Source: Otatea glauca (Eukaryota > Streptophyta > Magnoliopsida > Poales > Poaceae). Taken from it: a stretch of 64,000 nucleotides of DNA. Positions 1 to 10,778 of this stretch are shown piece after piece; position 1 is the first letter of the stretch; the number at the start of each line of letters is the position of its first letter. The notes under the pieces are model-generated. The model did not search any database and was not told where the DNA came from. It was given only the letters and a program-made list of their open reading frames with translations. The translations under genes and the position numbers were made by a program. The stretch lies in NCBI GenBank assembly GCA_036346275.1, contig CM070713.1, positions 69,432,382-69,496,381 on the forward strand, read 5' to 3'.

Positions 1-482
1 CAAGAAATCACATGATTCCCACTAGCTGTGCCTACAGCTGGGCATTGGGCCAGATTTTTTTTGGCTAGCCCGTAGCATGGCAGACATAGCATGGTACGCG
101 TATGGGCCAGGCCAGCACGGCACAAATGGTCGGGCCGTGTCGGGCCTCATGGTCGGACACAATGAACGTCATGGCACGAAACAAACTCGGTGGGTCCGAA
201 GTAGGCATGACACGCGGCAGCGCGCTTTGCCGCGACATTGTGTCATATTGTGGCTCGTCCTACAGCCGACATCTTTTACGATCCTCGCATGTGAAAAAAA
301 GGAAAGACAATGAAGATACTAAAAGGTGAAGAATAGAGACCGGAGAGTATACGCTCACTGACTCCAAGAACACGCATTAAGCTGATACACACTAGGGTAC
401 CTCACACTGGGCAAAAGTTTTTTAACGAGGCAGTAACTCTGTATATGTTCAAAAATAAATAAAATTAGTTCATTTTTCCCTA
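1..482. other. Intergenic DNA, no gene recognised
   Basis: No credible coding exon is visible. The first 200 bases contain repeated GGCC/CGGGCC-rich phrases, which also occur around 780-870 and 42.9-43.1 kb and suggest old repeat sequence. The short reading frames here have no recognisable domain or splice context. Confidence 0.4.
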
Positions 483-600
483 CTAGTCATGTGCCCGTGC
501 GTTGCAACGAAAACACAATTTGCGACAAAAATTTTATTTGCAAAGAACACTAACTTTAATTATGTTTCAATAGTAGGAAAGGCTCGTTCCTCCGAAGAGA
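483..600 (-). mobile_element. Helitron 3' terminus (partial, minus orientation)
   Basis: Read on the minus strand the sequence ends ...GCACGGGCACATGACTAG followed by T, the CTAG-T terminus typical of rice Helitrons. The 10-base palindrome CGTTGCAACG sits just inside the end, where the family's 3' hairpin is expected. The element should extend rightward, but no matching 5' TC end was found before MULE-1 at 1156, so only the terminus is called and the inner boundary is arbitrary. Confidence 0.55.
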
Positions 601-1009
601 TTTGACTATTGGGTTAAATTCTCTTCCATCTCAGCTGTTTATGTCAGATTCAACGAATCAATTACTCTGGAGGAGAACGGACTACCGCCACCAACTCTTA
701 ATTAGAATTAATAGAGAGATATTTGTATCCACTGTCTCAGCTCCGTGCGTCTTCAGCTCCTTTCCTCTTGTCGCAATAATGCAAATGGACTGAACCTGAA
801 CTGGCACGGTACAAAGCCGACATGAATCACAAATAGGCTGGACCTGGACACAGCACGGTACGGTGATTCGATATACACTACGGCCACATTCAATTTAGAT
901 TGGTTAGACGACATTTTGTTTTCTTTTGATAATGCTTGTTATTTTAGACGACATTGATAATGTTAGTTTTGTTTTGGGTTGTGATGCATGGCTGTTTTAG
1001 TTTAGTCTT
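601..1009. other. Unassigned DNA, possibly Helitron interior
   Basis: About 400 bases without a recognisable gene. It holds two imperfect copies of a TTAGACGACATT phrase near 904 and 947 and GGCACGGTAC-type phrases near 805 and 853. It could be the body of the minus-strand Helitron whose 3' end is at 483, but no 5' end confirms this. Confidence 0.3.
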
Positions 1010-1155
1010 AGAGAGGTGCTTTCTTACTTTTTCTTTTGACAGTTGTATAAATATTAAATAATGGATGAATGGTAGATGGTGAATAATTACCCCTTCGCTT
1101 GTTTAAAGATTTATGCAACTTGTATTGAGAGAGAAAACATTGAAGCACTGCTCTC
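1010..1155 (+). repeat. Segment duplicated at 16660-16800
   Basis: This stretch closely matches 16660-16800 in the same orientation, including shared phrases GCAACTTGTATTGAGAG and CATTGAAGCACTGCTC. The match stops exactly where MULE-1 begins. The other copy lies inside the Helitron at 13224-17318, so this may be a remnant of a related Helitron or of the same donor sequence into which MULE-1 inserted. Confidence 0.7.
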
Positions 1156-1290
1156 GAATTTTTTTTCTTTAATATTTATTTTTATTCTTTTTTTCAAAAC
1201 TAGGCGTCCGGGGTGAAAAATTGCAAGTTTGGGCTCCCGTCGCCCGTACATGGGGCGATCGCCCCATATACGGGCAATCAGTGCCACTCT
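1156..1290 (+). repeat. MULE-1 left terminal inverted repeat
   Basis: Imperfect partner of 9765-9893. It contains the AT-rich outer block with a T8-C run, then GGCGTCCGGGGTG, then the palindromic core GGGGCGATCGCCCC near 1254-1267. The same outer block and the same GCGATCGC core are found at both MULE-2 ends. Confidence 0.85.
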
Positions 1291-2137
1291 AACGGCAACC
1301 AACGGACGGCAGCGCACGGGCGACGGCGGGCCCAACCAATTTTTTTTTTAGTATTTTTTGTAATTATTTTATGCCTTTTAAATATGAAGCCCATAACTTT
1401 TGATAGGAGTGTCCAAATGAAATGAATTTTTTTTCTAAATTTAAGTTTTGGAATGAGGAGTTTGATTCTAAAATAAAAATCTATGTGTTGTTTGCGGAAA
1501 AATAATTTTATTTGAGTTCGAATGCTACGCTATAATTATGGATTGTGAACGAATTACTTTGTGTATTGATCCATAAATCATGAAATAAAATAGAATAAGT
1601 TAGTACAACCTTATGCACTGCAATCATATAAAATATCTAAATATGATTGCATTTTGAATCAAAGTTGGCTAATTTAAACCCTTTATAGCATTCATGTTTC
1701 AAGTAGTTAGAATAATGTCTAAAGGACCTCAAAATTTCACAGAAACAGTTTTGTTGCATTCTTGGGCTTGCATAGGTTACAATTATGTAAAAATATTTAG
1801 ATGTCACTTTAGGCTGCACTATTTTATTGTTGTCCGAACATGCAATCGATAAAACATCAAAATGGCCGTATCTTTCGCAAACGAGGGTCAAACTCGATGA
1901 AACCAAATTTGATGAACTTAAAATGCTATAACCTATCTTGATGGACAAAAATAACATCATTTGGTACAACTGGAGCAGTAGGACATATCGGAGCCCTCCG
2001 GAAATGGAATTGGTTCCCTCTCTAAGGCTAGTTGAGGACAGTGAGCATACACTTGAAGGGTAGGCCGCATTCTTTATTACGGCTTAAAACTGAAAGGAGT
2101 ACCACGAACAAGGAAAACCAAAGTTAACACCAGACGT

Positions 2138-2707
2138 CTACTGAGTGCTTCGGGGCCACTTCCCATTCGCCCATGCCTCCGGCGGAGCTTCTCTAGCATG
2201 CCGGGCCCTCTCTCGTTTCCTCTCTCTCTCGACCTCCTTCTCCTCCGCTTCCTTCCTACATGCCTCCTCGCGTGCGACATCGCGTTGTTCTTGAAGCCGC
2301 CGCGTGAACTCGTCCTGCCGGTTGGCTTGGTCAAGAAGCCGTTGGTCCTCGGGGTTGATCTCCGTATCAAACCACTGCTCAAATTCACACAGTGGCGGAG
2401 GTGACTGCATGAAACGTAAATTAGCAAAGTTTCATTCACAAATGTTATGTAACCCGTACGATTGTTACCATGCGGCGATCCTTGAGCTCTTCTCGGCGGA
2501 TCGAAAGCGTAGTTGTGCACTTCCAATACCTCCTCTTCCAAGTTGAAATTTCCCAAGAGCGAACAAGCCCGCAAAGATCTCGCACATACACATGGGTGCT
2601 CTGACTCCACGAGGTAGGAAGAGATCTTGGTACGCTAAATTGCGCGGGCATGCACTTGTTTCTTCCTTTGCTTTCCCCTTTCCCTTTGCACTTGCACGCC
2701 TCGACAT
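2138..2707 (-). pseudogene. MULE-1 third ORF: small Cys-containing protein with charged coiled-coil tail (broken)
   Basis: Reading minus from an ATG at 2707, the product starts MSRRASAKGKGKAK and reaches PMCMC, then a frame change is needed to keep similarity to the MULE-2 copy (60687-61243). A short intron-like gap ends in an acceptor near 2412. The following part reads MQSPPPLCEFEQWFDTE and then a highly charged Glu/Arg/Lys segment of about 50 residues, probably coiled coil, with a stop at 2138. Small plant proteins with MCxCGxxC, a later Cys and a PPPLCxFxxWxDTE segment recur beside grass transposons and resemble GRF-type zinc fingers. That family link is from memory, and the function is unknown. 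The frame disruptions make this copy a pseudogene. Confidence 0.6.
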
Positions 2708-2784
2708 TTTCGATTGATCCTGAATTTTTTTCCTCCCTCCTCTATTCTTTCTTCCTCTATTCTTTGCGAGATCGCTTGTGAGAA

Positions 2785-2875
2785 CGAATGTTATAAATGG
2801 CAGATATCGCCAGGGTATGGAGCGATCGCCTCATATTAGGGCGATCGCCCCAACTAGAGGCGATAGGTGCACCGA
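2785..2875. promoter_or_regulatory. Palindrome cluster and TATA-like box upstream of the MULE-1 small ORF
   Basis: Two GCGATCGC palindromes (AGCGATCGCCT and GGGCGATCGCCCC) and several half-sites (GGCGATA, ATATCGCC) are packed into about 70 bases. Just downstream in the minus sense is a TTTATAACATTCG phrase that could act as a TATA box for the ORF starting at 2707. MULE-2 has a corresponding and larger cluster at 60508-60605. The motif matches the one in the terminal repeats, so it may be a transposase or host-factor site; this is inference. Confidence 0.45.
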
Positions 2876-3031
2876 GTCGTTGGTGTGTTGTCACGTCGTG
2901 TGGCATAGGCAAGCAATGCATACATGGATTTGCACAATTTAAAGTGATAAGACTGTCTTGTTACTAACTCGGACAGTTATACAATATGCTGCTGAACGTA
3001 AAGGCATTACAAAAATACGTCCGTACACTAG

Positions 3032-5570
3032 TCAATCACGGCCACGCTTCCTGATCTGGCCCGTGGGGTAGGTGAGTGGCGACGGCGGACGGACGTCCCT
3101 TCTAGGCCGGCCCTGCGGCGCAGGCGTAGAGTAGTGTGGCGGCGACGTGGGCGTATCCTATGACGGCGATCCCGAGAGCTGAGAGGGGGCGAGGTAGTCG
3201 GTCGAAAGGTACTCCTCCAGGTCGAACTTGACGCCCGCAGGGTCGTTGAAACCACCCTGGGGTCCTGCTGGGGCGCGAGACGACGAGGGAGCCTCCGCAG
3301 CCCACTGTCCCCACTGCTGCTGCGTGGGAGCGTAACAAGGAACCGGCGGGGTAGGGCGAGACGAGGAAGGAGCCTCCTCACCACCGTCCGCACCTGCATT
3401 GCGTGGGACCGTAACGAGGCACCGCGGGTAGGGCGAGTCTTTGGGCCACGGGGCGTGGTGTCTTTGCGTCCGCCGTCGTCTTCGCGGCCCCGGCAGGTGG
3501 CCAAGCGACCCAACCGCCTCATCCTATCGAGACCCGGTCCCAAGCTGACTCGGCCTCGGCGGTGGTCACCGTATGCCCGCCCGAAGGCGCGTCAACATGG
3601 AGATAGCCTCCGCCTCAACCTCCCCGATGAGATGTGCCTGCATGTAACGTCAGATTGTTATTACGTAATTTACATGAAAAAGATGTGACCATGTAGCTTC
3701 GATTGCGACACTTACCGAGGAGTTGTCTCTCTGGGACATCTGTGAAGGGTACGTGTCCGTCACAGATGCCTGTCGTGCGACATACGGTGCTGGTGTGTAC
3801 CCCACCCTGAGGCGAGTGCGTGGGGCAAACCACTCCATGTGCTCATCGTACATGTCAGGGTCGTACGGCCGTGTCTCGGTGACTCTCTCGTCGAGTGCGG
3901 CGTCCCACTGCACCGCCCATGGCTGCATATGGTGCGCGAACTGAGTGCCCACTACAGCACCCATCCGGGTCATCCTGCAATGCAAAAACAGGAAGTACAC
4001 ACCACATTCATTTTGCAAAGATGCGGAGTAGTAGGATCAGGGTAAGTATCTATGAGCGTCACGTGCGACAACGTGACGAGGCGGCAAGGGAAAGGACTGG
4101 AATAGGCCGAGCTGCAGCAGTACTCGGTGCGGGGAGTACTCCTCGACACACAGGTCAAAGACGAGGACCTTACGGGTGAGCCAGAAGGCCTTATCTCGCG
4201 TGCAAAGCACGGAGACCCCGTGAGGTGCTCAGGCGTAGACGTCGTATGCGCTGTATGGCGTCCATCGCACATCCTCGTCGTGGAGGCGGTCGAACTCCCG
4301 AACGAACTCGAGGTAGGACCTCCTCACCTGTCGGTGCGCGAATGTCCGCTGCGAGGAAATAAGAAATGGCGGAGGTTATACAAGTGCCTAAGTGAGGAAA
4401 AAGATACGAGGGAGAATACCTGTCGTCGGACCCAGTAGTGGCCCACGGTGGGCCAGTCCACCGGGTCATCTCCGTAAAGGTCCTGGGGGTACGGTGCGGT
4501 GTCAACAACAGGCCTGCCGACGGAGAAGCGCTCCCAGGACCACAACTAAAGGAGTAGGACACAACCCGACATCGTTGCGTCCTGCTCCGCCCGAGAGACG
4601 GCGTCACACAGACCTCTGTACGTCGCCGCAAGCACAGCTGAGGCCCACGACCACTGCATCATTTGTTTACAATGGGGAAGTTAGACGTGCTCCGCTGATA
4701 CGAGATTTGAACTTAGTGTGTTACCTCGTCCTCCGGGGTGTCGGCGATGTGCTGGGCGTACTCGATCAGGTGTCGGTCCACCGTGTTCCCGTGGGAGGAC
4801 GGGAACATCACTCAACCGAACAACAACAGGAGATATGCCTCCAGATGCCGGGCCATGTCCTCCTCCTCTGCGTGCGGGTGGAGAAGCTGAGCCTGCAGCG
4901 TTCGCAACAAACATTATTAGCAACTTAACGCTTCTCTGTTAATTCGCAAAGAAAGAGGTACTCGCCGTGAACTGAAGCAGCCACGCCTTCGTCGGTCCGT
5001 GCCGCTCACCTTGCCTAAGAGGCTGGTAGGGGGCTGCCCGGGAGTGTCGCTGCACCACGGCGAACCGCGCGGACAACTCCGCGTGCCACGTGACGGGGGC
5101 GTCGTGCGGCACAACTGCCGGACCCGCACAGGGGAGGCCTAGGAGGTACGACATGTCCTGAAGCGTCGGAGCCATCTCTCCGCACGGAAGGTGGAACGTG
5201 TGCGTCTCCGGTCTCCACCGGTTCACGAGTGCGGACAGCAGGGACCGATCGTACCCGAACCGCGGGACCTCCACGCCTCTAGCAGGCGATCACCGCTCCA
5301 CCATACTACAGAGAGGAAGTAAGCCAGCCGCTCGCAACCTGCATGTAGTGCATTGCGTCGTTACAATTGCATTCACAGGTAAATACATGTACGTAAAAGA
5401 GTGCAAGCGTTGGCAGCTTACCGTGGAACCCAGCGTGGGTCAATGCGAAGCAGCTCGTTGGGCACCCGAGGTTGGAGTGTCCCTAGCTCTCGGTTCTGCT
5501 CTGCAGAGTACCTAGATCGGTGGGTCACATCGACGGTCGCGTTGAGCAGCTCAGGGCAAGGTCGCGCCAT
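3032..5570 (-). pseudogene. MULE-1 plant mobile domain (MAIN-like) gene, decayed
   Basis: Exon 1 runs from an ATG at 5570 to a donor after 5422 (MARPCPELLNATVDVTHRSRYS...). The next exon carries a clear plant mobile domain: RFGYDRSLLSALVNRW, RPETHTFHLPCGEMAPTLQD and MSYLLGLPCAGPAVV near 5270-5110. A later exon (about 4545-4420) reads LWSWERFSVGRP and DWPTVGHYWVRRQ, also typical of this domain. The C-terminal part is Pro/Arg-rich and ends RKRGRD with a stop at 3032. Frameshifts occur between the blocks, so the copy is probably dead. In plants, PMD proteins (MAIN, MAIL1) are nuclear and linked to silencing, and PMD genes are also found inside transposons. Here it sits in the same orientation as the transposase, about 490 bases downstream of it. 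Confidence 0.75.
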
Positions 5571-5708
5571 CGTCGCCTGTTACAAAGCAAATACAACAAA
5601 TTTGTCAGTAATTAAATCTGCACACAAAATGAAATGCGAAATAACGAATTGTACCATACTCAACAAATAATACAAAAGATGAAGATATGTTATTTGAGGC
5701 ACACAATT

Positions 5709-6012
5709 TGAAAATTACATTATCCTCGTAGCAATTAATTGGTACATCGAAAAATACATGATGCGAAAAACAACTAACTGGTACATCGAGAAATACATGA
5801 TGCAAAAAACTACTAAATGGTAAATCGAAAAATACATGATGTGAATAACAACTAACTGGTACATCGAAAATTACATGATGCGAATAACAACTAACTGGTA
5901 CATCAAAAATTACATGATTCGAATAACAACTAACTGGTACATCGAGAAATACATGACGCGAGTAACAACTTACTGGAAGTGCGAAAATTACATTATTGGC
6001 AAGTTCAACATC
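5709..6012 (-). repeat. 39-bp minisatellite in MULE-1
   Basis: Six consecutive 39-base units run from 5741 to 5974, consensus GGTACATCGAAAAATACATG plus ATGCGAATAACAACTAACT, flanked by degenerate copies on both sides. Because 39 is divisible by three, the minus strand reads as a 13-residue repeat around PVSCYSHHVIFDV. It lies between the transposase stop and the PMD gene start. The matching part of MULE-2 (57480-57660) has only short, degenerate traces. Confidence 0.9.
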
Positions 6013-6058
6013 GGTACATGATCGAATCTTACAAGATCGAAGAAGATCGAACATTACA

Positions 6059-8625
6059 TTATCCGCGGTTGCGACGCGCCTCGGACTCGTCCATATCGTT
6101 CGAATGCGCCGTGTCCTTCGACGCCCGACCTTCAGCTTCAACATTCGGATGTCCGGTACCCATCGATGGTCCGGAGGGGGGATGTTGTGAGCGATCCATC
6201 CACTCGGTATCCGTACACCTCGTGATGCCACGTGTTGAGAACACTTTGCTTGTAGTAGTAGGGGAGATGAGCGGACGGCGTGATTGATGCGTCTCTCGTG
6301 CGGCAATGATGTGCGAGCACGGCAAGTGCGATGGCGTGGTTTCGGCAGAGCACTCGCGATCCACCGCTCGGAGTATGCAGATGGGAAGTCCTCTCCCGAT
6401 GGGCACCCTGCGACCTCGGTCACCACGATTGCACGTGGTATCTCCGTTCCACACCACTCTCGGTGTCACCCGATGTGTGCGCCTTTCTTGTTTTCTTGGA
6501 CATGTGCGTAGATACAACCATTGAGTCGACGATCGATTGTCCGACATACATCTTTGCGAAGCTCTTGTATCGCTCAATGAAATATCTCTGTGTCCCTAGT
6601 AAGACACCTTCAACTATACCCACCAGCGGAAGGCATTTGGTGCCTTTCATTACCCAGTTGTAAATCTCCGCCAGGTTCGTTGTCATGATTCCGTAATGCG
6701 AGCCGCCCTCGTCATACAGAAGGGGCCATTTCTCCAAAGGCTCGTGCCGTATCCAGTCGGTGAAACTCTTTATGCTGGTCCCCGGCCTATGCCGAATGTT
6801 TGGAGCGTCTGTCGAGAGCGCACACAAAGCTGTGGGGTCTTCTCCTTGCTCATGGTACACCATCGGGTTCCTTGATGAACCAGCAATATCTCTTGGATTC
6901 ATTGACTGCTTCTTCGTTAGTTCATCCAACGTCCTCCAAAGCGCGTCGAACTTCCTCCGTTGTTTCATTTTACGTACCGCTTGAACATGTTCATAAGCTC
7001 CTTGTTCTGAATCGACGGAAAAAATTGGCACCCATGTGCCTCATGCACCACCGCTCTTGGTCCGCCACTTTCTTCGCTCCCACGATGATGCACCTTGTTG
7101 CATATCCATGATAGCCCTTAGCGCCTCGCATGTCGATCATGGATGATACAAACATCGAACTGTTGAACAATGCGCCACTTCACTCTTTCAAGGAACCCGA
7201 TACCGACTCTCGTGTTTTCCCCTCCACGAAGGCCAATGCAACCGGTAGAACCTGGTTGTTGGCGTCCACCGCGATCGCAGTTAGAATCTGGCCCTTATAC
7301 TTCCCCGTGAGGAATGTGCCGTCCATGCAAATGACCGGGCGACAGTGCCGGAACGCATTTATGCATGCGCCTAGGGCGAAGAATGCACGCTGCAAGACCC
7401 ACTTACCCGCGCACACACCACCCGCAGGAAACTCCGCAAGGTCGACGGATGTACCGGGGTTCCTACGTGCTATTGCCCTCGGCGGTGGGGAATATTCTCG
7501 TAGGAAGCCTCGTGACGTCCCAACGATATTTCAGAGTATCCTTTTCGCTCTCCATGCCTTTCCGTAGCTAATCTTGTCTGAAACCTCTCCTCCACGGTGT
7601 GATAATAGATCGAGGTGAAAGTGCGGATTGTCCACGATCGACCATAAAACACATTTGCCACCCAAGTGGACGACAGATTGCGGTGTCCTTGCTCCACTTC
7701 TTCCAAAGACGCAATTGTGTTCCATCACTATGGAGCATTTCGATGAGTCCTTCCACTTCCCTTATATGCATGCACCGCCATGGGCACGAATCAACTACGC
7801 ACTTCACGTCGTACTCCTTCTTCTTTGGACTTCACTACTACGAATTACCGCGGAGAGACATTGCCCAAGATTTCACCGCATCCATCACGGCCTCCTTGTC
7901 TTTATATATGGCCCTCCGTCACCTCGTTCTCACGATACTCCCATGCATCGATGTTCCCTTCATTCGTTGTTAGATCTTGGCAGAATTGGTCCACGCACCG
8001 AGGATAGGCACCTCAAGAGCGTTGTCCTCCTCGTGGAGTGCTCACCATCAGGGACTTCCTCATCCGCATGGTCCTCCTCTTCTATCAGTCAACTATGTCC
8101 TCCACCTCCTCCCCTCATCGGCCACCTCGCGCCTCCACCGCCTCTCCTCGCCCCTCCGATCCCTTCGCTACCGCCAGTCTCGTGCTCCTCGTCTCCATGG
8201 TCCTCGCCGCCTTCCTCTTCGCATCCTTGCACATTTGACGTCCCCTCCCTCGTAATGTCCACCCCGGCATCACGAACTTGCGACACCGATGGAGCTACCG
8301 GGTAGCATTGTACCAACAACATGAGTGGCCAACCCCGCTCTACGGCAAAACCAACATAACTCCTCCATGTTGATGTCGAGTTAATAGGAATTAACTCTCC
8401 GTAAAAACAGTCTTGCGCACGGCTCACTACTGCTCGACCAAGAACCGAACGATCTGGGATCCAAAGCGAACATGCGAGACATCCACTCCAACAAACCCAG
8501 TATGTCCTATCGCTAGGTCCGCATATGCCCGTGCACGACTCTTGAAAATAATGATAAATCCACCCATCCGCCTGTGCTATCTCCCCATCTCCATAAAATA
8601 TTTGGAAATACAATTTCTCCGACAT
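6059..8625 (-). pseudogene. MULE-1 MURA-type transposase, decayed
   Basis: The start is at 8625 (MSEKLYFQIFYGDGEIAQ) and the probable stop at 6059 (after EARRNRG). The acidic N-terminal region is followed near 7330-7200 by the MULE transposase signature CMDGTFLTGKYKG, then ITAIAVDANN-like and PVALAFVEG, which include the first catalytic Asp. A long helical stretch follows (about 7031-6420: DEGGSHYGIMTTNLAEIYN, GIVEGVLLGTQRYFIERYK). A C-terminal SWIM-type zinc finger remnant follows (about 6390-6260: a Cys then HLPCSHIIAA). The pieces lie in different frames with stops between them, so no functional transposase is made. The family normally cuts and pastes DNA at its terminal repeats and leaves 9-bp duplications. 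Confidence 0.85.
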
Positions 8626-8854
8626 CTGCCGCAACGTCCAACGGAAAAATATTACTCTAAAATACAATATACAAAACGTACATTGATCGTACTACAAAAT
8701 ACGACTATAAATAAATGATTCGACTATAAATAAGTAATTTGACTTGCCTACCATATGGCCTAACATTATATTTGTGTCACATTATATTAACCCTATCAAA
8801 TTAAAGTTTTAAATATTGCCTACTATTTTCACTGTATTCACTTTCTATATACTA

Positions 8855-9400
8855 AATACTACAATAAATTTGTAACGTACTAAATACTATACAATCCTGA
8901 AATTTCTAAAAACTAAATACTACATTAAAATTCTAAATATGAAATGCGATATTAAATTTCTAAACAACACTATCCGAGAAATTCTAAACGCTACACAATC
9001 CTAAATTTTCTAAACACTAAAATAAATTTCTAATACTACAATAAATTTGTAACGTACTAAATACTATACAATCCTGAAATTTCTAAAAACTAAATACTAC
9101 ATTAAAATTCTAAATATGAACTGCGATATTAAATTTCTAAACAACACTATTCGAGAAATTCTAAACGCTACACAATCCTAAATTTTCTAAACACTACAAT
9201 AAATTTCTAATACTACAATAAATTTTGAACGTACTAAATACTATACAATCCTGAAATTTCTAAAAACTAAGTACTACATTAAAGTTCTAAATATGAACTA
9301 CGACATTAAATTTCTAAACAACACTATCCGAGAAATTCTAAATGCTACACAATCTTAAATTTTCTAAATATTAAATGCTACATTAAAATTCTAATAACAC
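8855..9400. repeat. Three ~177-bp tandem repeats in MULE-1
   Basis: An AT-rich unit beginning ACAATAAATTTGTAACGTAC recurs at about 8861, 9038 and 9215. Each unit carries internal variants of AAATTTCTAAA and TACTACAAT. The block lies upstream of the transposase start in the minus sense. MULE-2 has a similarly AT-rich but more irregular block at 54360-54830. Confidence 0.85.
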
Positions 9401-9532
9401 ACAGTCCTACAAAATTATCTAAACACTACAAAATCCTAAAATTTGTAAATAATAAATGGTACATTTAACTTCTACATAACTAAACAATCATAATTTTTTT
9501 TATAAAAATACCTTCGCAGAAACGACGAATCA

Positions 9533-9632
9533 ACTTTTTTCCCCTCTTCTTCTTCTTTCTCTTCTTTTCTTCTTCTTCTTCTTTCCCTTCCTCTTCTTCT
9601 TCTTCTTTCTCTTCTTCTTCCTTTTCTTCTAT
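9533..9632 (+). repeat. CTT/GAA-rich low-complexity tract
   Basis: About 100 bases of interrupted TTC/TCTTC repeats. On the minus strand this is a purine tract that translates to Lys/Glu runs. A related GAGA/GAAGA purine tract occurs at the corresponding end of MULE-2 (54280-54345), so it is ancestral to the family. Confidence 0.85.
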
Positions 9633-9764
9633 CTCGACTGAGGCGGCAGCGCTCGATTTAAAGCCCCCTTGTCGCCCTCGGGGTGGTCGATCGCCCCTGT
9701 CTCGGGCGACAGGGGGCCCACCTCCATTTGGCCGTTTTCTGCTCGTTAAAGGACCGTTGCGCAG

Positions 9765-9893
9765 TGGCCTATCGCCTGTGTATGGGGCGATCACCCCATA
9801 CACGGGTTATGGGCGTCTATTTCTATAATTTTTCACCCCGGACGCCTATTTTTGAAAAAAAGAATAAAAATAAATATTAAAGAAAAAAAACAG
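9765..9893 (-). repeat. MULE-1 right terminal inverted repeat
   Basis: Reverse complement of the left end, with T8-C and CTTTAATATTT outside and GGCGTCCGGGGTG inside. The palindromic core is slightly decayed (GGGGCGATCACCCC near 9776). After the A8 run the sequence is CAG rather than the expected TTC. Confidence 0.85.
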
Positions 9894-10174
9894 TGTTATT
9901 GGGCTTTTTCTTTAGTGTGCTGGAGATAAATGTTTCAGTTCTGGGCTTATTCACCCAGGGCCCGGTTGTGTCTGGGGCAGTCTGTTTAACTGTTTTGTTT
10001 TCTTCCCTCACATGAATGTTGCTTATTCACCAAACTTAGCAGGGCAACCCAATAGACAAGAAGAAAAAAGAACAAAAACGATGTGCCTCTCGTAGAGCAT
10101 GGATGCTGCCGATAAGCGCCAATACTGTGTCCAACATCATCCAGCTTTGCAGTTCTAGCTATTCTTATACCTGA
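9894..10174. other. Spacer between MULE-1 and LTR element
   Basis: About 280 bases with no recognised gene. It does not continue the 16660-16800 homology expected if MULE-1 had simply inserted into that sequence, which suggests rearrangement at this junction. Confidence 0.4.
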
Positions 10175-10228
10175 TGTTAGGAACATAGCTCTGACACCAC
10201 TTGTTAGGGATAAAGCTCTGATACCATT
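10175..10228 (-). repeat. 27-bp reiterated LTR-PBS junction
   Basis: Two 27-base units lie head to tail (10175-10201 and 10202-10228), each TGTTAGG...AGCTCTGA[TC]ACCA, followed by a third TGTTAG at 10229. On the minus strand each contains TGGTATCAGAGC or TGGTGTCAGAGC, the primer-binding site complementary to initiator tRNA-Met, preceded by a CTAACA LTR end. One such unit is also present at the start of the other LTR (12522-12548). Confidence 0.75.
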
Positions 10229-10456
10229 TGTTAGATAGGGTTAGCACAGTAAAATAATAGAGATAAAGATTTAACGTGGAAAAATCTTTGCAAGAAAAAA
10301 CTACGAAAAACAATCCACTATAATGATTCCATGTTTACATGTACAGAGGGTTAGCTTATATAGTCAAAAGTTCTAGTTGCAGAAGACTTGGACTAACAAC
10401 CTATTTGAATAAAACCAAAAGATATGCTAAATTGAGATATCGAGTTATCTCCAACA
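10202..10456 (-). repeat. 3' LTR of the Copia-type element
   Basis: Matches 12522-12773, sharing AAGATTTAACGTG, GGCTTATATAG, AGAAGACTTGGACTAACAAC and ATAAAACCAAAAGATAT. The polypurine tract lies at its upper edge. It carries an additional primer-binding-like repeat at its lower edge. Confidence 0.8.
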
Positions 10457-10778
10457 AACCTCCCCGTAACTCAAAATTTATACCGAAATTGTTTTCGAAA
10501 AACCCCGAAAGGTAATTAAACACCAGGAATACAAGTGTGTTAAAAGTCTAAAGAACTAATGAACAAGAAAGACTGGAACAGTCAATCCAAACACTTGTAA
10601 AGCGAAAAACTATAAAGAGTATGAAAGACTGCAACACTCTTATATAAATGCTTCTCGTGAAGCAAGATTGAGCAAACCACCAGTAGGTCGAGAGAAATAT
10701 TGAAACAGTTAATTCAAACACACAACTATCAACAAAGCAGACGAAGAAATCTGGGTCTTCAAGAATTCATAACTATCG

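Larger units (their letters stand above)
1156..9893 (-). mobile_element. MULE-1: Mutator-like element with transposase, PMD gene and small ORF
   Basis: The ends are long inverted repeats. The left end reads T8-CTTTAATATTT...CAAAACTAGGCGTCCGGGGTG and the right end is its reverse complement, near-perfect for about 65 bases and recognisable to about 130. The interior matches MULE-2 (54020-62210) along its whole length in opposite orientation. Three decayed genes lie on the minus strand: transposase (about 8625-6059), plant mobile domain gene (5570-3032) and a small Cys-containing ORF (2707-2138). The outermost three bases differ between ends (GAA left, CTG in the reverse-complemented right end). 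The flanking 9-mers ACTGCTCTC and TGTTATTGG do not match, so no target duplication survives. Confidence 0.88.

Noticed and set aside
5709..6012. CRISPR array
   Set aside because: The 39-bp units are contiguous without unique spacers, and the genome is eukaryotic.
10188..10201. tRNA gene fragment
   Set aside because: The 14 bases match only the tRNA-Met 3' end complement and are explained as an LTR primer-binding site.
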